21,188 nt of DNA from JANRLJ01 sp034437895 (GTDB lineage Bacteria; Chloroflexota; Anaerolineae; Aggregatilineales; Phototrophicaceae), in NCBI GenBank assembly GCA_034437895.1, contig DAOTTO010000039.1:1-21188 (forward strand), written 5' to 3'. The position numbers and the translations under genes were made by a program. Below, in pieces: positions 1-7,490 of this stretch. The notes beneath the pieces were generated by a model that saw only the letters and a list, made by a program, of their open reading frames with translations, was not told the DNA's origin and ran no database searches. Positions within the stretch are counted from its first letter, which is position 1; each line of letters begins with the position of its first letter.

Positions 1-2
1 AT

Positions 3-650
3 TTGAGTAACAACACATTCTTCGGGGAAATTCCAGCGGATTTCGGCAACCTGACGAACTTACGTGATCTACGCCTGAGCAATAACACCTTGTTCGGTGA
101 AATCCCTGCTTCCATCGGACAGCTTACCCGCCTCACACGGCTTGACCTGAATGAAAATACTTTCTTCGGTGAACTGCCCCCCGAGATTGGTAATCTGACC
201 AATTTGCGTGAACTGCGCTTAAGCGCCAATACCTTGGAAGGGCAGCTTCCGGCGGAACTCGGCAATCTCGTCAGCCTCACTCGCCTCGAATTGCAGGACA
301 ATTTGCTGTCTGGAACAATCCCGCCAGAACTCGGCAACCTCACGAACCTGCGCGAACTGCGGCTTGGCTCTAACCGCATCACTGGCGAAATTCCGACGGA
401 ACTCGGCAACCTCACCCGCCTAGCTGGATTAGATTTGTTTTCAAATCAATTGACTGGGGAAATTCCGGCAGTACTCGTCAACCTCATACGGCTGCGTGGG
501 AATGGGCTTGACGTTGGTTCCAACTGCTTGACGGCAACCGATGGAGCGCTCTTGGCTTTCTTAGAAGCAAAGAACGAAGATTGGGCGCAAAATCAAGAAA
601 ATTGCCCGGTGCAAGAAGAAGCCACCCCAGAGGCCACACCCGGCGGCTGA
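3..650 (+). CDS. Plant-type leucine-rich-repeat protein, 5' partial
   Basis: The reading frame is already open at the window edge, so the N-terminus, including any export signal, lies outside; the TTG at position 3 is an internal Leu codon. The visible 215 residues are six 24-residue repeats of the form LxxLxLxxNxLxGxIPxxLGNL, the plant/bacterial extracellular LRR subtype. They are followed by a C-terminal cap with N-x-C and a second Cys near the end (residues about 170-203), and a short Glu/Thr/Pro tail. LRR solenoids bind proteins or glycans, and this class is normally secreted or surface-anchored. Odd and even repeats differ systematically (see findings), and repeats share near-identical DNA stretches, suggesting recent internal duplication. 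The gene ends convergently with the dehydrogenase at 719. The family call is secure; the ligand is unknown. Confidence 0.9.
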   Translation: MSNNTFFGEIPADFGNLTNLRDLRLSNNTLFGEIPASIGQLTRLTRLDLNENTFFGELPPEIGNLTNLRELRLSANTLEGQLPAELGNLVSLTRLELQDNLLSGTIPPELGNLTNLRELRLGSNRITGEIPTELGNLTRLAGLDLFSNQLTGEIPAVLVNLIRLRGNGLDVGSNCLTATDGALLAFLEAKNEDWAQNQENCPVQEEATPEATPGG

Positions 651-678
651 TGACTGCTCCCTATTAGGTTTAGTTTAA

Positions 679-704
679 TAGGGGCGAGGCGCACCTTGCC
701 CCTA
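679..704. repeat. GC-rich hairpin in convergent gap (palindrome family copy 1)
   Basis: Arms TAGGGGCGAGG and CCTTGCCCCTA pair over 10 of 11 positions, with a G-T wobble at the exception and a 4-nt loop. It lies between the 3' ends of the LRR gene (+) and the acyl-CoA dehydrogenase (-). No T-run follows on either strand, so it is not a textbook intrinsic terminator, but the position suits a bidirectional RNA 3'-end stabiliser or REP-like element. It resembles the copies at 4884-4910 and 18621-18648. Confidence 0.7.
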
Positions 705-718
705 CCGCAATACTCGTT

Positions 719-1861
719 TTAGAATCCCATCGCCCGACCAATGATCTCTTTCATGATCTCCGTTGTGCCGCCATAAATGGTCTGCACACGAGTATCCAAA
801 TAAGCCTTCGCAATCGGATATTCCAGCATATAACCATAGCCACCATGCAGTTGCAGACATTGATCGACCACGCGCTTTTGTAACTCCGTTGTCCACCATT
901 TTGCCATCGCCGCTTCCTCCGCCGATAGATTGCCAGCATTCAGTTCGGTAATGCAGCGATCCACAAAGACGCGCCCGATCTCGATTTCGGTCTTCATCTC
1001 TGCCAGCTTAAAGCGCGAATTCTGGAACGTGCCGATAGGCCGACCAAAGGCCTGACGTTCCTTACAATATTGAATCGTCCACTCCAGCGCTGCTTCACAC
1101 GCCGCTAATGCGCCGACGGCAATGCTTAGGCGTTCCTGCGGAAGTTCAGTCATCAAATAATAGAAACCCTGACCTTCCTCACCCAATAAATTTTCCGCCG
1201 GGACTTCGACATTATTAAAATAGAGTTCGGCGGTATCCTGGGCTTTTAGCCCGATTTTTTCCAGATTGCGCCCCCGCTCAAACCCTGCCATCCCGCGCTC
1301 AATCAGAATCAGGCTGATTCCACTGTGACTTTGCTCAGGGTTAGTTTTGGCAACGGTAATCACCACATCGCTTAAGATACCGTTAGTGATAAAGGTCTTT
1401 TGCCCATTAACGACATAATGCCCATTCTGGCGGATCGCTGTCGTGCGAACTCCGGCAAGATCGCTGCCCGTATTCGGTTCAGTCATGGCGATGGCGGTGA
1501 TGATCTCACCCATGACCATTTTGGGCAGAAAACGGGCTTTTTGTTCGGCGCTGCCGTAATGCAGGATATAAGGAATGGTGATGTCATTATGCAGACCAAA
1601 ACCGATGCCAGACGCACCAACTTTAATCAGTTCTTCCGTCACGATGGCGTTATAACGAAAATCGACGACACCGCCGCCGCCATATTCTTCTGGCACGTTC
1701 ATCCCTAAAAATCCATTTTGTCCGGCCTTGAGCCACACTTCACGGGAAACTACCCCATCTTTTTCCCATTGGTCGTGGCACGGCACAATTTCTTTTTCTA
1801 CGAACCGCCGAAAAGCATCGCGGAACATGTGATGTTCGTCTTCAAAAATGTTGCGCTTCAT
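719..1861 (-). CDS. Acyl-CoA dehydrogenase (LCAD/IVD-type active site)
   Basis: A 380-residue FAD flavoenzyme of the acyl-CoA dehydrogenase family, catalysing alpha,beta-desaturation of an acyl-CoA thioester in the cytoplasm and passing electrons to ETF. Visible features are the N-terminal helical domain (1-125), the flavin-contact motif AMTEPNTGSD (125-134), a middle beta domain (to about 230) and the C-terminal signature QLHGGYGYMLEYP (337-349). Where short- and medium-chain enzymes carry the catalytic Glu (YEGT) this protein has YGGT (363-366). The base is instead expected at Glu243 in ELPQERL, as in long-chain and isovaleryl-CoA dehydrogenases. Start: ATG with AAGGA about 10 nt upstream. 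It is divergent from the synthetase gene at 2062. Chain-length or branch specificity cannot be read from sequence. Confidence 0.93.
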   Translation of the reverse strand: MKRNIFEDEHHMFRDAFRRFVEKEIVPCHDQWEKDGVVSREVWLKAGQNGFLGMNVPEEYGGGGVVDFRYNAIVTEELIKVGASGIGFGLHNDITIPYILHYGSAEQKARFLPKMVMGEIITAIAMTEPNTGSDLAGVRTTAIRQNGHYVVNGQKTFITNGILSDVVITVAKTNPEQSHSGISLILIERGMAGFERGRNLEKIGLKAQDTAELYFNNVEVPAENLLGEEGQGFYYLMTELPQERLSIAVGALAACEAALEWTIQYCKERQAFGRPIGTFQNSRFKLAEMKTEIEIGRVFVDRCITELNAGNLSAEEAAMAKWWTTELQKRVVDQCLQLHGGYGYMLEYPIAKAYLDTRVQTIYGGTTEIMKEIIGRAMGF

Positions 1862-1885
1862 AACTCATTTATCCTTAAAAAATGT

Positions 1886-1915
1886 AATCTAATCGTCGTT
1901 AGATTGATTGTATCA
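1886..1915 (-). promoter_or_regulatory. Extended -10 promoter with overlapping palindromic operator
   Basis: On the minus strand, TACAAT (1907-1912) preceded by TGA forms an extended -10 box. Transcription would start near 1900. Covering that point is a perfect inverted repeat, AATCTAA (1886-1892), 6-nt spacer, TTAGATT (1899-1905), placed 25 nt before the dehydrogenase start codon. A dyad over the start site is the usual place for a repressor. TetR-type regulators often control beta-oxidation genes, but no regulator gene is visible here and the match is not to a known consensus. No convincing -35 box is seen. Confidence 0.5.
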
Positions 1916-2061
1916 GATTTTGTCGATACCCCCACATTAAGCAGCGATGAAACCTGCACAAAAAATTACCCGAAAGAACCTGCGATAGATTACAATCTGA
2001 TCGAAGTCGAACAAAAGAAACTTGCTGACTGCTGCAAGCTATGAGCTAAAGAGGAGGACGT

Positions 2062-4794
2062 ATGCAAGATACACCTATTTATGGCCTGTCATCGAATGTC
2101 GCGCCCATCGAAAGCCGCGATTTAGACGCTATTCTCGCTCCCAATAACATCGCCGTGATCGGCGCGACGGAAAAAGAAGGCAGCGTAGGCCGCACCATCA
2201 TGAAAAATTTGATGACCAACACCTTTGGCGGGACGATATTTCCGGTCAACCCAAAACGCCCGAATGTGCTTGGCATCAAATCTTATCCGACGATCAGCGC
2301 TGTTCCAGAAAAAGTCGATTTAGCAATCATCGTTACGCCCGCGCCAAGTGTCCCGGCACTCGTCAAAGAATGTGTTGATCTGGGGATTCCCGGCGCAATC
2401 ATTATCTCCGCAGGATTTAAAGAAGTTGGCGAAAGTGGCGCGGCACTGGAACACGAGATTTTGGCGACAGCACGCGGCAAAATGCGGATTATCGGCCCCA
2501 ACTGCCTCGGCGTGATGATGCCGCATCGTAATCTCAACGCGACCTTCGCTGGATCAATGGCGCGTCCCGGCAATGTGGCCTTCATCAGCCAAAGTGGGGC
2601 AATTTGTACCGCTGTATTGGATTGGAGTTTTAACGAAAACGTCGGCTTCAGCGCCTTTATCTCGATTGGCTCAATGCTGGATGTCGGCTGGGGCGATTTA
2701 ATTTCTTACCTAGGTGACGATCCAAATACCAAAAGCATCGTGATTTATATGGAATCCATCGGGGATGCCCGCGCTTTCCTTTCCGCTGCCAAAGAAGTCG
2801 CCCGCGATAAGCCGATTATCGTTATTAAAGCAGGGCGCACAGAACAGGCCGCCCATGCCGCCGCTTCCCATACCGGTTCGCTGACAGGCAGTGATGAAGT
2901 GTTGGATGTGGCGTTCCGGCGGGCGGGTGTTTTGCGGGTTGACCGCATCGCAGATATTTTCTATACGGCGGAAGTCTTCGCCAAACAGCCGCGCCCTAAA
3001 GGTCGGCGCATGACGATTGTGACCAATGCAGGCGGTCCCGGTGTGCTGGCGACGGATGCGCTCATTACGGGCGAAGGGGAGATGTCAGAAATTTCACCTG
3101 AGATTATGGCGGAATTGAATGCCTTCCTACCCTCGGCTTGGAGCCACAATAACCCGATTGATATTCTAGGCGATGCCGATCCGCAACGTTACGCGAAGGC
3201 GCTTGAAATCGCCGCCAAAGACCCGAATACCGATGGCTTACTCGTCATCCTCACGCCGCAAGATATGACGGATCCCACGCGTACAGCGGAAGAACTCAAA
3301 CAGTATGCTGATCTCGGCGGAAAACCTGTTTTGGCAAGCTGGATGGGCGGTGCCAGCGTCCGTGCTGGAGTTGAAATCCTCAACCGCGCCAATATCCCCA
3401 CATTTGAGTATCCCGATACTGCCATGCGGATGTTCAATTATATGTGGCGCTATAACTACAATCTCGCCTCGATCTATGAGACACCCGCCCTCCCCAGCGA
3501 CTCTGAAGATGATACGCCGAACCGTGCTTTAGTCGATCAGATTATCCAGAAGGCACGGCAAACCGGACGCACAATCCTTACGGAAGATGAATCCAAGCAA
3601 GTCTTAGCCGCCTATGGCATTCCCGTCGTCCCGCAAGACATCGCCACAACCGAAGAGGATGCCGCGAAATCCGCTGATAAATTCGGCTATCCCGTCGTCG
3701 TTAAAATCCATTCGGAGACGATCACCCATAAAACTGACGTAGGCGGTGTGATCTTAAATCTGCAAAATGCCGATGAAGTCAAGGATGCCTTCCGCCGCAT
3801 TCAAGCCGCCGTCGCGGAAAAAGCCGAGCCATCGGATTTTCTGGGTGTCTCGGTGCAGCCGATGGTCAAAATGGAGGGCTATGAATTGATCGTCGGCAGC
3901 AGCATTGACCCGCAGTTTGGGCCAGTCCTGTTATTCGGTTCCGGCGGCACATTAGTCGAAGTATTTAAGGATCGTGCGCTCGGCCTGCCCCCGCTGACGA
4001 CCACCCTCGCGCGTCGTATGATGGAACAAACGAAAATTTATGAGGCGCTCAAAGGTATTCGGGGTCGTCCACCTGTTGACCAAGCCGCGCTGGAAAAAAT
4101 CATGGTGCGCTTCAGCCAAATCGTAACCGAACAGCCTTGGATTAAAGAGATGGACATCAATCCGCTGCTGGCCTCACATGAACGACTTTTGGCGTTGGAT
4201 GCGCGAGTTGTGCTGCACGATGCAAGCATCACGGAAGATCAACTGCCGCGCACAGCCATTCGGCCTTACCCGACACAATACATCACACCTTGGGAATCCG
4301 ACGACCAAACAGCCTTTAGTATTCGTCCCATCCGTCCCGAAGACGAGCCGCTGATGGTGAAATTCCACGAGACGCTTTCGGAAAATACGGTTTACATGCG
4401 TTACTTCTCGCAGATGCAGCTTCAGCAGCGTATTTCGCACGAGCGCCTGTCGCGGGTATGTTTTATTGATTATGACCGCGAGATGATTCTGGTAGGCACA
4501 CGTAAAAGCCCCCAAAATGGCGAAAGTGAAATCTTAGGGACAATGCGAATTTCCCGCTTACCAGGGCGCAATGATGCCGAATTTGGAATGCTGATAAGTG
4601 ACAGCTATCAAGGACACGGACTCGGCAAAGAACTGCTGCTGCGCTCCCTAGATTATGCCCGTGCGGAAAAACTCGCCCATATCGTCGGTTATATCCTGCC
4701 AGAAAACGAGCGGATGCTGGCGCTGTGTAAGGAACAAGGCTTCACTTTTGAGAAGATGGACAGTGGTTATATCCGTGCTAGTTTAGCGCTTTAA
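2062..4794 (+). CDS. ADP-forming acyl-CoA synthetase fused to GNAT acetyltransferase (Pat-like)
   Basis: 910 residues in the Pat/PatZ architecture. Order: CoA-binding Rossmann domain (about 20-155), succinyl-CoA-ligase-like flavodoxin domain (170-465), ATP-grasp domain (about 490-720) and a C-terminal GNAT domain (752-905) with acetyl-CoA loop QGHGLG (850-855). His270 in SHTGSLTG sits at the position phosphorylated in ADP-forming acetyl-CoA synthetases, and the ATP-grasp subunit motif with His556 (THKTDVGGV) is also intact. Enteric Pat is reported to have lost the synthetase His, so this protein could both interconvert acyl-CoA and acid with ADP/ATP and acetylate protein lysines. Start: ATG six nt after a strong GAGGAGG. 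It is divergent from an acyl-CoA dehydrogenase and followed by a long hairpin. Domain call secure; whether both activities remain is inference. Confidence 0.92.
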   Translation: MQDTPIYGLSSNVAPIESRDLDAILAPNNIAVIGATEKEGSVGRTIMKNLMTNTFGGTIFPVNPKRPNVLGIKSYPTISAVPEKVDLAIIVTPAPSVPALVKECVDLGIPGAIIISAGFKEVGESGAALEHEILATARGKMRIIGPNCLGVMMPHRNLNATFAGSMARPGNVAFISQSGAICTAVLDWSFNENVGFSAFISIGSMLDVGWGDLISYLGDDPNTKSIVIYMESIGDARAFLSAAKEVARDKPIIVIKAGRTEQAAHAAASHTGSLTGSDEVLDVAFRRAGVLRVDRIADIFYTAEVFAKQPRPKGRRMTIVTNAGGPGVLATDALITGEGEMSEISPEIMAELNAFLPSAWSHNNPIDILGDADPQRYAKALEIAAKDPNTDGLLVILTPQDMTDPTRTAEELKQYADLGGKPVLASWMGGASVRAGVEILNRANIPTFEYPDTAMRMFNYMWRYNYNLASIYETPALPSDSEDDTPNRALVDQIIQKARQTGRTILTEDESKQVLAAYGIPVVPQDIATTEEDAAKSADKFGYPVVVKIHSETITHKTDVGGVILNLQNADEVKDAFRRIQAAVAEKAEPSDFLGVSVQPMVKMEGYELIVGSSIDPQFGPVLLFGSGGTLVEVFKDRALGLPPLTTTLARRMMEQTKIYEALKGIRGRPPVDQAALEKIMVRFSQIVTEQPWIKEMDINPLLASHERLLALDARVVLHDASITEDQLPRTAIRPYPTQYITPWESDDQTAFSIRPIRPEDEPLMVKFHETLSENTVYMRYFSQMQLQQRISHERLSRVCFIDYDREMILVGTRKSPQNGESEILGTMRISRLPGRNDAEFGMLISDSYQGHGLGKELLLRSLDYARAEKLAHIVGYILPENERMLALCKEQGFTFEKMDSGYIRASLAL

Positions 4795-4866
4795 TCAACG
4801 TTGGTCGTAGGGAATCCCACTGCGAATTATCCTGCGGCTTGTTCCCGCGTGACCAACAGCGGTTGA
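4795..4866 (+). repeat. Long interrupted stem-loop just after the synthetase stop codon
   Basis: Beginning at the base after TAA, three segments pair in register: TCAAC (4795-4799) with GTTGA (4862-4866), GTTGGTC (4800-4806) with GACCAAC (4851-4857), and GGGAA (4810-4814) with TTCCC (4842-4846). That is 17 pairs with small bulges and a loop of about 27 nt. It could protect the mRNA 3' end. There is no T-run, so intrinsic termination is not supported. Confidence 0.5.
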
Positions 4867-4883
4867 TGCCTTAATTTTATTCG

Positions 4884-4910
4884 TAGGGGCGACTCGGCGA
4901 GTCGCCCCTA
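4884..4910. repeat. Perfect 12-bp-arm palindrome in convergent gap (copy 2)
   Basis: TAGGGGCGACTC (4884-4895), 3-nt spacer, then its exact reverse complement (4899-4910). It lies between the 3' ends of the synthetase/GNAT gene (+) and etfA (-). The core is almost the same as the copy at 18621-18648, and the outer TAGGGGCGA matches copy 1. No T-run follows on either strand. It reads as a REP-like dispersed palindrome reused at gene ends. Confidence 0.8.
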
Positions 4911-4919
4911 TATGATTCT

Positions 4920-5957
4920 TTACTTGCCGAGGCGTTTCTTCAATTCCGCCGTCAGCGCGGGGATGATTTTATAAATATCCCCCACCAGGCCATAACGGGC
5001 TAATTTAAAGATCGGCGCTTCACCATCTTTATTGATCGCTACGATGATTTTACTAGTACGCATCCCAGCTTGATGTTGAATCGCGCCGGAAATCGCACAG
5101 GCGATGTAAAGATCAGGCGCGACATTCTTACCCGTCTGTCCCACTTGATGCGCGTAAGGGATGTATCCCGCATCCACCGCCGCACGACTCGCGCCTACAG
5201 CCGCGCCAAGCACGTCTGCCAATGGCTTAAGCGTATGCTCAAAGCCGTCCTGTGCCTTCCAGACCGCCGCATCCGCTGTACCCGCCGGAGCATCTTTGGG
5301 ATTATTCGCCATGCCGCGTCCGCCAGAGACAATAATCGCCGCGTCCGTCAAATTCACTGTGCCGACTTCGGCCTCAAATCGCTCGACTTTAGACGCGATT
5401 TGATCTTCACTCAACGCGGGGGCAGCCGTCGTCACCGCCGCCGATGCGCTTTCATTCACCGGATTCGCTTGAAATGCCCGTCCGCGAATCGTCATAAACA
5501 GCGTGCCTTCGCCGGTACTGGCGGCATCGCTCAACAGCTTACCCGCATATACCGGACGCACGACTTTGACAATCGCACCGTCCAAGCTCATTTCAATCGC
5601 ATCCGTAATCATGCCGGAGTCGGTATCCGCCGCCGAAGCCGCGAGTAACTCACGGGCGCGGCTCGTACCGACGGCGACGACGGATTTAGGCTGATTTTCT
5701 TGTACGAGTTTGGTCAGCAGCGCGGCATACGACTCTAAACGGAAATCCTTGAGCGTTGCATCCTCACACACAATCGCGTTATCCGCGCCATATTTGCCTG
5801 CCTCCGCGCCAATCGCCGCCGCATTTTCCCCGAACACCAACGCAGTTAAGGGAATACCCAGCCCAGAAGCCAGCAGTTTGCCTGCGCCGAGCGCTTCCCA
5901 ACTGGTATTTTTTGCATGACCTTCAAATGTCTCGATAAAAACAAATACGGCACTCAC
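4920..5957 (-). CDS. etfA: Electron transfer flavoprotein alpha subunit
   Basis: 345 residues, normal length. EtfA binds the FAD of the alpha-beta heterodimer that takes electrons from acyl-CoA dehydrogenases and hands them to ETF:quinone oxidoreductase. N-terminal domain I (1-180) is followed by the C-terminal FAD-binding fold. Clear FAD-contact motifs are SGGRG (211-215), GQTGKNVAP (273-281), SGAIQHQAGM (290-299) and INKD (308-311). The start is GTG at 5957, chosen because it overlaps the etfB stop by four bases (GTGA), indicating translational coupling. The partner dehydrogenases at 719 and 14001 are probable electron donors. The neighbouring 3' gap carries palindrome copy 2. Confidence 0.97.
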   Translation of the reverse strand: MSAVFVFIETFEGHAKNTSWEALGAGKLLASGLGIPLTALVFGENAAAIGAEAGKYGADNAIVCEDATLKDFRLESYAALLTKLVQENQPKSVVAVGTSRARELLAASAADTDSGMITDAIEMSLDGAIVKVVRPVYAGKLLSDAASTGEGTLFMTIRGRAFQANPVNESASAAVTTAAPALSEDQIASKVERFEAEVGTVNLTDAAIIVSGGRGMANNPKDAPAGTADAAVWKAQDGFEHTLKPLADVLGAAVGASRAAVDAGYIPYAHQVGQTGKNVAPDLYIACAISGAIQHQAGMRTSKIIVAINKDGEAPIFKLARYGLVGDIYKIIPALTAELKKRLGK

Positions 5958-6733
5958 AGCACTTTCTCCTCTAACAAGCGATCCACCAGAATCTTGGCCT
6001 GCTGTTCTGGATCCCCTTCAATAAGTTCAACTTTGACATCACGCACAGGCATTGATTTAAAAGTTGCCGATTGTGTCCGCTTTGCAGGAAGTTGTGCACC
6101 CAAATCCGCCAGTGACCATACCGGAATCACTGCCTTAGAAGCCTTGCGAATACCGATAAATGAGGGGTAGCGCGGCTCATTGATGTCTTTCATCACACTG
6201 ATAACGGCAGGCAGCTTGCTTGTGACGATCTGTTTGCCCTCTTCGAGCATCTTTTCAACTTTAATTGTTTTGGCAGCAGGGTCAATTTCGAGGATTTTAG
6301 AAACGTAGCTCAACATCGTCCAACCCAGCTTGCGGGCGGTCATGTAGGTATGTTGATCCGTGCCGACATCGACGCTTTCCTTACCGAAAATGACCAAATC
6401 GACATCACCTAATTTTTTAATGGCGGCAGCGGCGGCAGTCGCGTACGCCAGCCCATCTGTCGATTCTAAAGCCGGGTCTTCGATGCGAATGGCTTCATCC
6501 AGCCCCATCGCCAAACTGTGCTTGAGTGCTTCATTGTGCATATCTGAACCAATGGCAATCACAGTCGCTTTTCCGCTGCTGCTTTTTGCTTGCAAAATGG
6601 CTTCTTCTAACGCATATTCATCCCAGGGATTGACGACAGTTGCCGCATCTCCCCAAGTCACATTCCCATTCCCGCCCACATCAACTTTCGCGGCGGTATC
6701 CGGCGTACTCCGTGTAAATACAACGACGTGCAA
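5954..6733 (-). CDS. etfB: Electron transfer flavoprotein beta subunit
   Basis: 259 residues, close to the family norm. It forms the heterodimer with EtfA and holds the structural AMP. VNPWDEYALEEA (34-45) is the diagnostic nucleotide-binding stretch, and the later segment LPAVISVMKDINEPRYPS is the conserved ETF-beta recognition-loop region. The start is TTG at 6733; no ATG gives a complete N-terminus. A full AGGAGGT Shine-Dalgarno sequence (6741-6747 on the minus strand) lies eight bases upstream and decides it. It is first in a two-gene operon, overlapping etfA by four bases. The 109-bp gap upstream shows no strong promoter to my eye. Confidence 0.97.
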   Translation of the reverse strand: MHVVVFTRSTPDTAAKVDVGGNGNVTWGDAATVVNPWDEYALEEAILQAKSSSGKATVIAIGSDMHNEALKHSLAMGLDEAIRIEDPALESTDGLAYATAAAAAIKKLGDVDLVIFGKESVDVGTDQHTYMTARKLGWTMLSYVSKILEIDPAAKTIKVEKMLEEGKQIVTSKLPAVISVMKDINEPRYPSFIGIRKASKAVIPVWSLADLGAQLPAKRTQSATFKSMPVRDVKVELIEGDPEQQAKILVDRLLEEKVL

Positions 6734-6842
6734 GGTTAAAACCTCCTAAAAATAGCTGTCAGCGATAGGCTTTCAGCAATCAAAAAAACTATTTTCTGTG
6801 TTATTTTACCGCTTTCCATTAGAAAACCGAATGGGCATTTAA

Positions 6843-7490
6843 TTATTCTGGACGGGTATAAATCATCACCTGCCAGAAAAGCCCTTTTTTGTGCAAATGC
6901 GGCTGCAATCCATTTTGCCGGATAACCGCATCGACTTTCTCGGTAGGATGGACGAAAAAGCGGAAGTTATCGCGGCGGATGATCTGAAAGAGATTGATGA
7001 TTTGTCCGCCGATTCGGGCATACCAACGATCAACCGGAAACACCAATCCATAAAAACGCTGAGCATGTGCGGAAGATAAGCCCACTAAAGCAGGCATATC
7101 CGGGTAGCAGCACACCACGCGATCCAACGTCACAATATCCGCCGGAGCAATGTCCGCCGCCATCGCCACGAAATCACCTTTGTGATACGTGATGCGCTCG
7201 GCATGTCCCTGCCGCGCCGCTTCCCGTCGTGAAGCCTCAATATAGGCAGCGGACGCATCCACATCGGTAGCGGCGCTTACCCCTGCTTTGATGAGTTCAT
7301 GTTGAATCGCGCCAACACCGCCGCCGATATCGAGCAGGCTTAACCCCGATACCCCCAACTTTTTGAGCGTATCGATCATTAATTGTGTTTGTTTTGCAGG
7401 GCCGTTTTTTTGATAGTCCTTGAGGTCGCCAGTGGCAAGCGACTCGTTGAACAGGTTATCTGCCGCTTCGCAATGTGGACAACAATTCAT
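6843..7490 (-). CDS. Class I SAM-dependent methyltransferase
   Basis: 215 residues with a Rossmann methyltransferase core. Motif I is LLDIGGGVG (52-60), the acidic ribose-binding residue follows in TDVDAS (75-80), and a GDF motif comes before the substrate strand with DRVVCCYPD. A CCPHC cysteine cluster at residues 3-7 precedes the fold and could bind a metal. This subgroup is widespread and usually annotated only as a methyltransferase; it is distantly like Mg-protoporphyrin O-methyltransferases, but no pigment genes are nearby, so I assign no substrate. Its ATG shares one base with the stop of the upstream pentapeptide gene (TGATG), and AAAGG lies eight bases before it, so it is probably co-translated as the third gene of that operon. 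Confidence 0.88.
   Translation of the reverse strand: MNCCPHCEAADNLFNESLATGDLKDYQKNGPAKQTQLMIDTLKKLGVSGLSLLDIGGGVGAIQHELIKAGVSAATDVDASAAYIEASRREAARQGHAERITYHKGDFVAMAADIAPADIVTLDRVVCCYPDMPALVGLSSAHAQRFYGLVFPVDRWYARIGGQIINLFQIIRRDNFRFFVHPTEKVDAVIRQNGLQPHLHKKGLFWQVMIYTRPE

Noticed and set aside
1718..2044. 108-codon plus-strand frame ending just before the synthetase
   Set aside because: It starts antisense inside the dehydrogenase, crosses its promoter and dyad, and has no family resemblance.
5070..5648. 192-codon plus-strand frame antisense to etfA
   Set aside because: It lies wholly opposite a convincing etfA, is Arg-rich low-quality sequence with no family features, and arises from codon bias.
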